The translations under genes were made by a program, and so were the position numbers. Positions 5,826 to 14,109 of a DNA stretch of 25,148 nt are shown one piece after another. Numbering within the stretch: position 1 is the first letter of the stretch; each line of letters begins with the position of its first letter. Source of the stretch: CAKQOE01 sp963627215 (GTDB lineage Bacteria > Bacillota > Clostridia > Peptostreptococcales > Anaerovoracaceae); NCBI GenBank assembly GCA_963627215.1, contig CAVGAH010000021.1:1-25148 (forward strand). The letters are read 5' to 3'. The notes under the pieces are model-generated. The model did not search any database, was not told the DNA's origin, and saw only the letters and a list, made by a program, of their open reading frames with translations.

Positions 5826-7379
5826 CTATTTCGCGTATTCTATAGCGCGTGTTTCTCTTATTACGTTTACCTTTATCTGACCAGGATACTGAAGCTCGCT
5901 CTCGATCTTCTTGCTGATCTCGCGCGCGAGCATTGGCAGCTCGTCGTCAGACTTTTCTTCAGGTCTTGCGATGATCCTTATCTCACGGCCTGCCTGGATA
6001 GCGTATGACTTTTCAACGCCCGGCGTTGTGTTTGCGATCTCTTCAAGCTTCTGGAGTCTGTTGATGTATGTCTCCAGAGTTTCTCTTCTCGCGCCGGGTC
6101 TTGCTGCTGAAAGTGCATCGGCTGCAGCGATGAGTACCGCTTCAAGGCTCTGAGGCTCGTAGTCACCGTGGTGTGCTGCCATGCCCCAGACAACAGCCTC
6201 GTTCTCCTTGTACTTTCTGAGGAGGTCGATACCGATGTCAACGTGTGTTCCTTCAACTTCATGGTCGATAGATTTACCGATATCATGAAGCAGACCTGCT
6301 CTCTTTGCGAGCTTCGGATCGAGTCCGAGCTCTGAAGCCATAAGGCCTGCGAGGTGAGCGACTTCAACTGAGTGCTGGAGCACGTTCTGGCCGTAGCTCG
6401 TTCTGTATTTAAGACGGCCGAGCAGCTTAACAAGCTCAGGATGCAGGTTATGTATTCCGACATCGAATGTAGCCTGTTCGCCGGCTTCCTTGATGGAATT
6501 GTTGACTTCGCGTGTTGCCTTTTCTACTGTTTCCTCGATACGAGCCGGATGTATACGTCCGTCTACGATGAGCTTTTCGAGGCATATCCTTGCTATTTCT
6601 CTTCTTACAGGGTCGAAGCATGAGAGGATGACTGCTTCCGGCGTATCGTCTATGATAAGGTCTACGCCTGTTGCTGTCTCGATGGCTCTGATGTTTCTGC
6701 CCTCGCGGCCGATTATCCTTCCCTTCATTTCATCGTTTGGAAGGTTTACTACTGAAACTGTTGATTCAGCTACCTGGTCGGCTGCGCAGCGCTGGATAGC
6801 GCCGATTATTATTTCCTTAGCCTTCTTGTCGGCCTCGTCCTTTGCCTTTGATTCTATATCCTTTATCATTATAGAAGCGTCATGGCGGACTTCCTTTTCG
6901 AGGCTCTGCAGGAGGATGGCCTTTGCTTCCTCTGCTGTGTAGCCTGAAATTCTTTCGAGCTCCTTCATCTGCTTTTCGATGAAGCCGTCGAGCTCTTTTT
7001 CCTTGTCGATGAGCGTATGCTCTCTATTCGTTATGCTTTCTTCTTTTTTCTCGATGTTGTCGAGCTTTCTGTCGATAGACTCTTCCTTTGAGAGTATGCG
7101 CTTCTCGAGTCTGTTTATCTCGTTTCTGCGGTCTCTTACTTCCTTGTCTACCTCGCTGCGCAGTCTGTGCGCTTCTTCCTTTGCTTCTATCGTTATTTCT
7201 TTCTTGATGGTATCAGCCTGAGCCTCAGCGTCGAGAATGATGTTTCTGGCTCTCTGTTCTGCTGAGCCTATAGCTTTCTCGGCTACCGATTTTCTCATTA
7301 TATATCCGATCAACGCGCCCGCTGCAAGGGACACAATAACGGCAATAGCTACAATAATTACTGTTTTGATGACATTCAC
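5826..7379 (-). CDS. rny: Ribonuclease Y
   Basis: RNase Y is the membrane-anchored endoribonuclease that starts mRNA decay in many Firmicutes. The 517-residue product has an N-terminal membrane helix (about 5-28), a long charged coiled coil (about 30-200), a KH domain with the GRIIGREGRN loop at 220-229, and an HD domain whose metal pair lies in GLLHDIGKS (His365, Asp366). Length and domain order are normal. The only in-frame start near the N-terminus is GTG at 7379, whose first G is the last base of the Shine-Dalgarno sequence GGAGG (7383-7379). An ATG at 7375 is out of frame and stops after five codons. At the usual 8-nt spacing the in-frame codon is ATC. A long purine-rich leader precedes the gene. 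Confidence 0.95.
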   Translation of the reverse strand: MNVIKTVIIVAIAVIVSLAAGALIGYIMRKSVAEKAIGSAEQRARNIILDAEAQADTIKKEITIEAKEEAHRLRSEVDKEVRDRRNEINRLEKRILSKEESIDRKLDNIEKKEESITNREHTLIDKEKELDGFIEKQMKELERISGYTAEEAKAILLQSLEKEVRHDASIMIKDIESKAKDEADKKAKEIIIGAIQRCAADQVAESTVSVVNLPNDEMKGRIIGREGRNIRAIETATGVDLIIDDTPEAVILSCFDPVRREIARICLEKLIVDGRIHPARIEETVEKATREVNNSIKEAGEQATFDVGIHNLHPELVKLLGRLKYRTSYGQNVLQHSVEVAHLAGLMASELGLDPKLAKRAGLLHDIGKSIDHEVEGTHVDIGIDLLRKYKENEAVVWGMAAHHGDYEPQSLEAVLIAAADALSAARPGARRETLETYINRLQKLEEIANTTPGVEKSYAIQAGREIRIIARPEEKSDDELPMLAREISKKIESELQYPGQIKVNVIRETRAIEYAK

Positions 7380-7707
7380 CTCCGTTGATTGAAATGTTTG
7401 ATTTCTTCTTTTTCTTTCTTTTTTTCTCTTTTTTACTTACTTGCTTTACTCTTTTTTCTTTTCTCTCCGAATCTTTTCTGTATCACGCCGCAATGGGCTT
7501 ATATAACGCATGCTCCCGCATGCCCGCCGTCCGGTGACGGACGCTGAGCTTCAGACATTTGTGCCGTATATTTGGCATAGGCATATCTTCATGGTTGAAG
7601 CATTTTCTATTATTACTGCGCTTTGGCGACGCATACTGTAATTCTTTAAAAAATGTTTAAATTGTAAATCGTATTTCTTAATTAATAAGCATAAAACGAA
7701 TTAGATG
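7380..7707 (-). other. Long untranslated leader/control region of RNase Y
   Basis: No gene is visible here. Next to the start, 7401-7476 is almost pure pyrimidine on the plus strand, so the RNase Y mRNA leader would be a ~75-nt purine tract. Further upstream two perfect hairpins stand side by side: GCATGC-TCCC-GCATGC (7508-7523) and CGTCCG-GTGA-CGGACG (7528-7543). The rest (about 7560-7707) is AT-rich. No convincing minus-strand promoter with both boxes was found, so the leader length is uncertain. The arrangement suggests post-transcriptional control, possibly by RNase Y itself (inference). Confidence 0.45.
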
Positions 7708-7737
7708 TTGATATACGCATCCTATTTATATTATAAT
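7708..7737 (+). promoter_or_regulatory. Sigma-A-type promoter of rodA
   Basis: -35 TTGATA (7708-7713), an 18-nt spacer and a perfect -10 TATAAT (7732-7737). Predicted transcription starts near 7744, about 26 nt before the GTG start of rodA. Confidence 0.65.
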
Positions 7738-7769
7738 GATTTGGCTGAATTGTCAAGGAATCAGAGGGG

Positions 7770-8882
7770 GTGACAATAATTAATTACTTTAGAGAATCGT
7801 TAAAAAATACGGATAAGATCCTCGCGTTCCTGCCGGTCGTTTTTGCGGTCATAAGCATTACAATGATAGGGAGTACGGCGTATGAGGATCATTTCGTTAT
7901 AAACAGAGACATCATAGTGCAGTTCATCGGCTTTGCGCTGGGTGCTGTATTTATTTTTTTACTGATGTTTATAGATTATGAGCAGTACAAGAGTATTTCA
8001 AAAATAATGTACGTGATGTGCATCGGTCTGATACTTCTGGTATACACGCCTCTCGGCGTTAAGAGCTTCGGCTCGCGCGCGTGGATAAATCTCGGTGTTA
8101 CTACAGTGCAGCCGTCGGAGTTCGTAAAGATACTTTTTACGCTCTGCTATGCGAAATACCTGGACGAGCACAGATACGACCTGCTGAAGTTCAAGGGACT
8201 CGTAAAGGCGTGCCTGTATCCGGCTCCTATCGTCATACTCGTAATGAAGGAGGACCTGGGAAACGCGCTCGTTTTCATGTTCATGATGATCGTTATGATA
8301 TTTGTCGCGGGCGTCGATTTCAAGCTTTACATGAAATGCGCAGCAGCTGCTATCGCATCTCTGCCTGCAATTTACCCGTTTTTGGCTGACCATCAGAAAA
8401 AGCGTATATACTCGTTCATACACCCTGATGCGGATCTGTCGGGCGACGGTCTGCAGGTGTGGCGTTCAAAGATAGCTATCGGCTCCGGCGGACTTAAGGG
8501 CGAAGGGCTTTTCCAGGGTACGCAGAAAGCTCTCGGAAATATCCCTGTTGCGAAATCAGATTTTATATTCGCCGTTATCGGCGAAGAGCTCGGCTTCATC
8601 GGCGGCGCTGCCGTCATCGGCATTTACGGACTTTTTATCTACAGGATAATAAAAACTGTAGACCGCGCGAAGGATCTTTACGGCATGCTTATCGCTGCGG
8701 GATTCGGCGCAATGTTCTTCTTCCAAATATTCGAGAACATCGGTATGACTATAGGTATAATGCCTGTTACAGGTATCACGCTGCCGTTCCTCAGCTGCGG
8801 CGGTACTTCGGTAATGGCAAATATGATATCGCTCGGCCTTATAATCAACGTCGGCCAGCGTTCTAAGGTCATCAATTTCTAA
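7770..8882 (+). CDS. rodA: RodA, SEDS-family peptidoglycan glycosyltransferase
   Basis: RodA polymerises glycan strands from lipid II at the side wall, together with a class B PBP. The 370-residue protein has about ten hydrophobic segments and SEDS signatures: GSRAWINLG with VQPSEF around 107-122, a loop with RIYSFIHPDADLSGDGLQ, then AKSDFIFAVIGEELGF with the conserved Asp (residue 264) that I take as the catalytic one, and the final TGITLPFLSCGGTS. Length is normal. The GTG at 7770 is the only plausible canonical start; AAGGA lies 10 nt upstream and a G-run touches the GTG. The partner PBP2 is in the opposite-strand mre cluster next door, so rodA has its own promoter and terminators instead of being the last gene of that operon. 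Confidence 0.93.
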   Translation: MTIINYFRESLKNTDKILAFLPVVFAVISITMIGSTAYEDHFVINRDIIVQFIGFALGAVFIFLLMFIDYEQYKSISKIMYVMCIGLILLVYTPLGVKSFGSRAWINLGVTTVQPSEFVKILFTLCYAKYLDEHRYDLLKFKGLVKACLYPAPIVILVMKEDLGNALVFMFMMIVMIFVAGVDFKLYMKCAAAAIASLPAIYPFLADHQKKRIYSFIHPDADLSGDGLQVWRSKIAIGSGGLKGEGLFQGTQKALGNIPVAKSDFIFAVIGEELGFIGGAAVIGIYGLFIYRIIKTVDRAKDLYGMLIAAGFGAMFFFQIFENIGMTIGIMPVTGITLPFLSCGGTSVMANMISLGLIINVGQRSKVINF

Positions 8883-8896
8883 GTATTCTGTTCTGA

Positions 8897-8926
8897 CCGA
8901 CCGGCTTGTGCCGGTCGGATTTTTTT
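8897..8926 (+). terminator. Intrinsic terminator of rodA
   Basis: A 9-bp perfect stem CCGACCGGC/GCCGGTCGG with TTGT loop is followed by A and seven T. It begins 15 bp after the rodA stop codon. Confidence 0.93.
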
Positions 8927-8955
8927 ATGCAAACAGTCGCTTTCTGTTTTTACGA

Positions 8956-8986
8956 AAAGCGGCTGCCCGCGCGGACAGCCGTTTTT
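8956..8986. terminator. Second terminator, probably bidirectional (rodA / minD)
   Basis: CGGCTG (8960-8965) pairs with CAGCCG (8976-8981), with an inner CCG/CGG pairing. T5 follows on the plus strand (8982-8986) and the plus-strand AAAA at 8955-8958 gives a short U run on the minus strand. It sits between the convergent rodA and minD genes. Confidence 0.75.
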
Positions 8987-9041
8987 GTATTTTTGTATCT
9001 TATTACGAGTTCGATTTTATTTAACGATTTAATTTTTAATT

Positions 9042-9761
9042 TTAGTTGAATATCTTTTCAACTATCTTTTCAAAATTTTTCTTTATATACGTATCGTTCT
9101 TACAGACTACAGGCACGCCCTTGTTCATGGCGATATGTATGTTTACGTCGTCCTGTATGACGCCGATTATGCGTGCGCGCAGCGAGTCCGATATCTCTGC
9201 TATCGTCGGGAAGAAGCCTGTTTCAGCGCACTCGCTCGTCACACGGTTTACGAGTACGCATCTGTTTCCTACGCCCATCTCGTTCAGCTTCATGTCTATC
9301 ATATCTGCAGCTCTCACTGAAACGTATTCTTGCGTCATTACTATGACTGCGTTGTCAGCAGGTGCTACAGCGGTCTTCCACTCTGCGGCGAGGCCTCCCG
9401 GCACGTCTATCACTATATGATCGAATTTTTCTGCAAGCATGCCGCACAGCTTTTTCATATGCGTCCCGTTTATTTCTGCCTTTTCGCTGTTCTGTGACGC
9501 TGACAGCAGATACATTGCGTCAAATCTGTCATCACGCACAAGCGCCTTTCCTATGGCGCACACGCCGTTTATTACATCAGCAAGATCAAATATAACATAA
9601 TTTTCCATACCAAGACATATATCGAGATTACGCAGTCCTGCGTTCATATCTATAAGCAGCACACGCTGACCGTCCATGGCCAGCATTGCTGCAATATTTG
9701 AAGCGACCATAGTCTTGCCGGAGCCGCCCTTTCCCGATGTTACGGCTGTTATTTCACACAT
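9042..9761 (-). CDS. minD: Septum-site determining ATPase MinD, divergent
   Basis: MinD is a membrane-cycling ATPase that recruits MinC to keep the division septum off the poles. The 239-residue product has the deviant Walker A box KGGSGKT (Lys11, Lys16), the MinD signature GLRNLD after LLID (Asp38), and a C-terminal amphipathic stretch IKKNFEKIVEKIFN suited to membrane binding. Differences from the E. coli and Bacillus proteins: residue 40 is Asn, not Asp, and the switch II region reads IDVPGG, not DSPAG. The gene follows PBP2 by 72 bp and is the last of the mre cluster, the normal minD position, but minC and minE are absent from the window. AAGGAG lies 11 nt before the ATG. A MinD-like ATPase with an altered role is the alternative. 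Confidence 0.85.
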   Translation of the reverse strand: MCEITAVTSGKGGSGKTMVASNIAAMLAMDGQRVLLIDMNAGLRNLDICLGMENYVIFDLADVINGVCAIGKALVRDDRFDAMYLLSASQNSEKAEINGTHMKKLCGMLAEKFDHIVIDVPGGLAAEWKTAVAPADNAVIVMTQEYVSVRAADMIDMKLNEMGVGNRCVLVNRVTSECAETGFFPTIAEISDSLRARIIGVIQDDVNIHIAMNKGVPVVCKNDTYIKKNFEKIVEKIFN

Positions 9762-9833
9762 TTTTTCATAAACTCCTTATCCTTACCGGATCTTTATCTT
9801 TCCCAAAATATTATTTTAGCACTGTTTACTGTT

Positions 9834-12611
9834 CTATTCAACAAATGAAGTTTCTCCGTCAGTATAATCGCTGTATACCTCCTGAAGCTCCATATATTTT
9901 CCTATTATCTCACGCGCTACAGGACCTGCATAACCGCCTGAGCCGCCCTGGTATATCAGGACTGCGACCGCTATCTGCGGGTCTTCTATCGGAGCGTACG
10001 CTATGAACCATGCAAATGCATCGTAGTCACTCTTGTACGCGTCTATCCTCTCTGTGGATACGCCTGCAAGATTTATAACAGCGCGGCGAACCGCTGTACT
10101 TTCTGATTTATATATATCAGGCTCTTCACGCATGAGACGCTTCATTTCAGTTTCGACCTGATCGAATGTCAGACCCGGAGCTATGCCCGAAAGATGCTGC
10201 TTTATATACTCGACCTCGTCAGGCGGATTTATCTTACCTGACTTCTGAGCCGAGCCTGTCTTTGCCGCAACGTTGTACGGGAAGCTTCCGAAAACGCCTC
10301 TGCCTGAGCCTTTTGAGCCCTGCGCTACGAGGTGCATGCCTTCTCTTACTACTTCATAGGCGTCAGGATTTGAATTCTTGACCTCTACACCAGGGTCTTC
10401 TGCATTTTCCTGACCCTCCACCGACTTTGTGAGCGTCAGCTTATGAAGCACGCCGTCGTTTGCGAGCGCTGCCGCGTATCTTGCCATCTGTACAGGAGTA
10501 TACGCGTTTTCACCCTGACCGATGGACAGGTTGAATGAATCGCCCACGCCCCATTTAGCGTTTGAGAAATAATCGCTTCTTATCGTGTCAGTGAGCTTAT
10601 CGAGCTGATCGTCGAGAACGCTCATATTCTTTAATCTGTTATAAAGCTCTGCGCGCTTAGGCTTTTCGTCAGCCCAGCTGACTATAGTGTCGAGCGTTTC
10701 ATCGAGCTTGTCCTTGTCATCTACGAGCTCCGGCTTGAAATACTTTGAAGCGTTGAGCTTCAGCATGTATTTCAGAGAATTTTTTATGCTCGCAGTTTTC
10801 TTTTCCTCGCTCGGAACGCCTGCTGCTGATTCTGCAAGCTCTATACCTGTTTTCTGACCGAGGCCCAGCTGCTCTGCATAATCCATTACCTTGCTTATAT
10901 TCATATCTATGCCGAGGCTGTGACCCGCATAATAATCATAGCCTGAACCTACATCATAGAAGAAGTAGTTGCATGATACTTCCAGCGCATGCCTTACATC
11001 AAGGTAACCATGCTTTGCGCCGTGATGCGAGTTCCATATCCAGCAGCCGAACGATCTTCCGCCCATTATGATCGCGCCGTTGTCGTACAGCTGTCTGTTT
11101 GGATTCAATCCTGCATTGAGCCCTGCAAGAGCCGTCACCGGCTTAAATGTCGAGCCCGGCTGCAATGAAGCCATCGTCGCTACATTGTATAACGGCAGCG
11201 GAGAGAGCGGGTCTCTCGGATTTTCACCCTGCAGAGAATTCCAGTCCTCTGTCGATATGCCCCTGGCAAAGAGATTAGGATCGTAGCTCGGATTATTTGC
11301 AAGTGCAAGTACTTCACCTGTCTTTACATCAACTGCGACTGCCGCGCCTACGTTGGCATTCGGATATCTCGTGCTGTAATTGTAATTTCCGTATTTGCTG
11401 TGGAACGTGCCGCCTATGCTTATCTGGTCGAGCGCTTCCTGAAGTGCTTCCTCTGCTGTTTTCTGCAGCTCGAGGTCTATTGTCAGGTAAACGTCCTTTC
11501 CCGGCACTGCTGCCTCTGAGCTTATCTCACTTACCTGCTGGCCGAGATTGTTTACCTGTATCTCTTTTTTGCCGGCTGTGCCTTTAAGCTCAGACTCATA
11601 ATATTTTTCGATACCTTCCTTACCGATAAGGTCTGTAGAAGAATATCCCTTTTTAATGTAATCGTCTTTTTCTGATTCAGATATCTTTCCGATATATCCG
11701 ATAACATGGCTCGCTGTCGTGCCGTTCGGATAATCTCTTACGTATTCTCTGTCTACCTCTACGCCCGGGAAGCTCGCTGAACGCTCTTCAAGCGTTATTA
11801 TCGTCTTCTCAGAAACGTCGCTTGCTATCTGTGCAGGCAGGTAGCTCTTGTAACCGAGGTTTTTCAGAGCATTTCTGACTATCATTATCTTTCTTGCGTC
11901 CGTGTCGGACAAAGACGCATCTATATCGTACTTATCGCGAAGCAGATCAAAAAGTGTCTTCGCGTCAGTATTTTCGTCAACCTCTATTTTCTTTCCGTCT
12001 TTATCCTTGAATGAAAAGCCCTTTATAAAGTTGTTTCGTTCAAGTGTATATGTGTACTCCATCTTCTTTACAGAAATAGGAGGATAAACACTGTAAGTAT
12101 TCTGCAGCGCTGACTGTGCTTCGTAAGCGTCAAGGCTCTCGTCAACGCCTTCGCGCTCTCTGAGCGCTTCAAAAGCGTCCTTAGCGGACAGAGAGGTATT
12201 CAGATCCTGCGATTCAAGCCAGTCCTGAACGCTCTTATCATATGAATAGTAAAAATTTCCGTTTTCATCCAGCATTATCGGAAAATCATCATTGTAATTA
12301 TCGCCGTTAGCCTCAAAAAGATTTATAAGATTGAGCGCAACGTCGTTTATATTTGTCTCGTCTACTTCGGCTGCGATAAGATTTACTACGAAGCTTTCCT
12401 TGTTCCCGGCTATGAGCCTGCCGTATCTGTCTCTTATCTCGCCGCGCGGCGCAGATGTATAAACGCTTTTTATGCTGAGATTCGTAGCTGCGTCCGACCA
12501 TGTTCCGTTCTGTATAACAGTCAGCTGGAAGAGACGCCCTGCGAGCAGCAGCATCATTATCGTGAATATTATTTTTATCTGAACCTGTCTGTCACTTATT
12601 TTAGATAGCAT
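9834..12611 (-). CDS. mrdA: Class B penicillin-binding protein 2, elongasome transpeptidase
   Basis: It crosslinks peptidoglycan during side-wall growth, with RodA as glycosyltransferase partner. One N-terminal membrane helix (about 13-32) is followed by the APRGEIRDRYGR dimerisation-domain signature (about 54-65), then the transpeptidase with the nucleophile in GSTFKP (Ser487), SCN (Ser546-Asn548) and KTGSAQ (Lys784). At 925 residues it is longer than typical PBP2. Extra length lies between SCN and KTG, including a charged helical stretch rich in Lys, Asp and Leu, and after KTG. The ATG at 12611 has TGAGGT upstream; the leader carries a 10-bp tandem repeat (plus strand 12613-12636) that duplicates this site. 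The gene sits between mreD and minD, which supports the elongation role. Confidence 0.93.
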   Translation of the reverse strand: MLSKISDRQVQIKIIFTIMMLLLAGRLFQLTVIQNGTWSDAATNLSIKSVYTSAPRGEIRDRYGRLIAGNKESFVVNLIAAEVDETNINDVALNLINLFEANGDNYNDDFPIMLDENGNFYYSYDKSVQDWLESQDLNTSLSAKDAFEALREREGVDESLDAYEAQSALQNTYSVYPPISVKKMEYTYTLERNNFIKGFSFKDKDGKKIEVDENTDAKTLFDLLRDKYDIDASLSDTDARKIMIVRNALKNLGYKSYLPAQIASDVSEKTIITLEERSASFPGVEVDREYVRDYPNGTTASHVIGYIGKISESEKDDYIKKGYSSTDLIGKEGIEKYYESELKGTAGKKEIQVNNLGQQVSEISSEAAVPGKDVYLTIDLELQKTAEEALQEALDQISIGGTFHSKYGNYNYSTRYPNANVGAAVAVDVKTGEVLALANNPSYDPNLFARGISTEDWNSLQGENPRDPLSPLPLYNVATMASLQPGSTFKPVTALAGLNAGLNPNRQLYDNGAIIMGGRSFGCWIWNSHHGAKHGYLDVRHALEVSCNYFFYDVGSGYDYYAGHSLGIDMNISKVMDYAEQLGLGQKTGIELAESAAGVPSEEKKTASIKNSLKYMLKLNASKYFKPELVDDKDKLDETLDTIVSWADEKPKRAELYNRLKNMSVLDDQLDKLTDTIRSDYFSNAKWGVGDSFNLSIGQGENAYTPVQMARYAAALANDGVLHKLTLTKSVEGQENAEDPGVEVKNSNPDAYEVVREGMHLVAQGSKGSGRGVFGSFPYNVAAKTGSAQKSGKINPPDEVEYIKQHLSGIAPGLTFDQVETEMKRLMREEPDIYKSESTAVRRAVINLAGVSTERIDAYKSDYDAFAWFIAYAPIEDPQIAVAVLIYQGGSGGYAGPVAREIIGKYMELQEVYSDYTDGETSFVE

Positions 12612-12687
12612 TCAACAACCTCAAACAACCTCAAACAAACTCAGACCGTCAAACGCGCCTTAAATAAAAACGCCGGCCTGCAAGCCT

Positions 12688-13185
12688 CTAAACTGTAAAC
12701 CCCTTAGTCCTTCTGGCAAAACGGCATACTACCAAAAGAGCTATATAATTAAGAATTATAGATACCGGTATCTTTGATACCGCAAGTATAAACGAAATGT
12801 CAGTCTCTACCATGAGTGTCGCGATACACCAGTAGCCCACGTAATACACCGCCGTGCATACAGCAGTCACGAAAAGCAGTATGAGCTTATTGTCGCGGTA
12901 CACAGCAAAGCGCACGAACTGCAGCGTTATACCTATGCCAAAAAGCATGAGCGCAGATATACCGGCTGCCGGAGCGACGCACATATCCTGAAGTATTCCG
13001 AAGATCACGCCGAATGCGACGCCGTTGAAATCCTCAAAAAAGAATGAGAAGACGATTGTAAGCACCAGTATGAGATTCGGACACGATGCGAACTGAGTCG
13101 AACCGAAAAGTGTAAAATGGTGCATAACAGTTATCTGCAGGATAAAGCATATTAAATATATGAAAAAAAGTGGAAGCTTTTTCAT
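12688..13185 (-). CDS. mreD: Rod shape-determining protein MreD
   Basis: MreD is a small polytopic membrane protein of the elongasome. The 165-residue product is very hydrophobic with about five membrane segments. It has the family-typical opening KKLPLFFIYLICFILQ and a conserved GVIFGILQDM loop in the middle. Sequence conservation in this family is low, so position counts: it lies directly between mreC and PBP2. The chosen start is the ATG at 13185, with CAGGTAG about 7 nt upstream; a longer frame from GTG at 13218 lacks a ribosome binding site and would nearly touch the mreC stop. Confidence 0.9.
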   Translation of the reverse strand: MKKLPLFFIYLICFILQITVMHHFTLFGSTQFASCPNLILVLTIVFSFFFEDFNGVAFGVIFGILQDMCVAPAAGISALMLFGIGITLQFVRFAVYRDNKLILLFVTAVCTAVYYVGYWCIATLMVETDISFILAVSKIPVSIILNYIALLVVCRFARRTKGFTV

Positions 13186-13235
13186 TTTATTACTACCTGT
13201 TTTTTCCTGTAAAAGCACAGCGACTGCCGGCAGCC

Positions 13236-14057
13236 TTAAGGCTGTGACAGCACTGTTACATAACGTATTGATTTGAAATTTACAGATGAATCCGCTTCTA
13301 CAGTCTTCTGCTTTGTCTCAGGATCGAGCTTTACGGATGTCACCTTTCCTATTTCTATGCCCTGCGGGTAATATCCTATGCCCGAGGTTATAAGGGTATC
13401 CCCTTCTATTATCGATTTTGAGTCGTCAAAAATATAGCCGCTCATTGAACCGTTTCCGTTTCCTGATATTATTCCTGTCACCTCAGGATCTCTCGCAAGA
13501 GTGAAGCTCAGTGAATTTGACGAATCTATTATCCCCATGACCTTCGCCCAACCCTTGCCTACTGACATTACACGTCCTACGAGTCCGTCCTGGTTGACAA
13601 CGATATCATCGACCTTTATTCCATCGGACGAACCGGCGTTTATATTAAATATATCGAATATGCCTGAGCTGTCTATCGATATTATCTGGCCTGTCACTCT
13701 GTTGTATGCGTCATCGTATGTCGCCAGATTCAGCTCGTTTGAAAGGCTCTGCAGCTGCGTCAGCTGATACTGTGACAGCTGTGCCTTTGCAAGCTCTTCA
13801 TTAAGCTGCTCTACCTGCTGCCTGAGCTCGTAGTTCTCCCTCTGTGAATCCCTGAAATGGATAAGGCCGTTGAAAAACGACGATATGCCGTTTCCCGCCG
13901 CTGACACAGGCTTTGAGGCTGCGGCTGCAGCCGTCTGTACCCCCGATTCAACAGGATCCTTTGACGATTCTATTGATGATACTGCTATTATCGCCGCGAG
14001 AACGGCAACGATGAGCATTATCAGTAAAAGCTTTATATGCTCCTTTATCCAGTTCAT
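13236..14057 (-). CDS. mreC: Rod shape-determining protein MreC
   Basis: MreC links the MreB filaments in the cytoplasm to the wall enzymes outside. The 273-residue protein has a short cytoplasmic N-terminus, one membrane helix (about 9-28), an Ala-rich segment, a coiled coil (about 68-108, the dimerisation part) and the two beta-barrel domains. These include the family-typical NAGSSDGIKVDDIVVNQDGLVGRV and a late TSGIGYYPQGIEIGKV stretch. Length is normal. The ATG at 14057 has AGGGG seven bases upstream. The gene starts 52 bp after mreB and ends 50 bp before mreD, so all three are one transcript. Confidence 0.94.
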   Translation of the reverse strand: MNWIKEHIKLLLIMLIVAVLAAIIAVSSIESSKDPVESGVQTAAAAASKPVSAAGNGISSFFNGLIHFRDSQRENYELRQQVEQLNEELAKAQLSQYQLTQLQSLSNELNLATYDDAYNRVTGQIISIDSSGIFDIFNINAGSSDGIKVDDIVVNQDGLVGRVMSVGKGWAKVMGIIDSSNSLSFTLARDPEVTGIISGNGNGSMSGYIFDDSKSIIEGDTLITSGIGYYPQGIEIGKVTSVKLDPETKQKTVEADSSVNFKSIRYVTVLSQP

Positions 14058-14109
14058 ATAATTGCCCCTGTCGTTTTAAAATGATTAAAGCTGTCAGACC
14101 GACGCGCGC

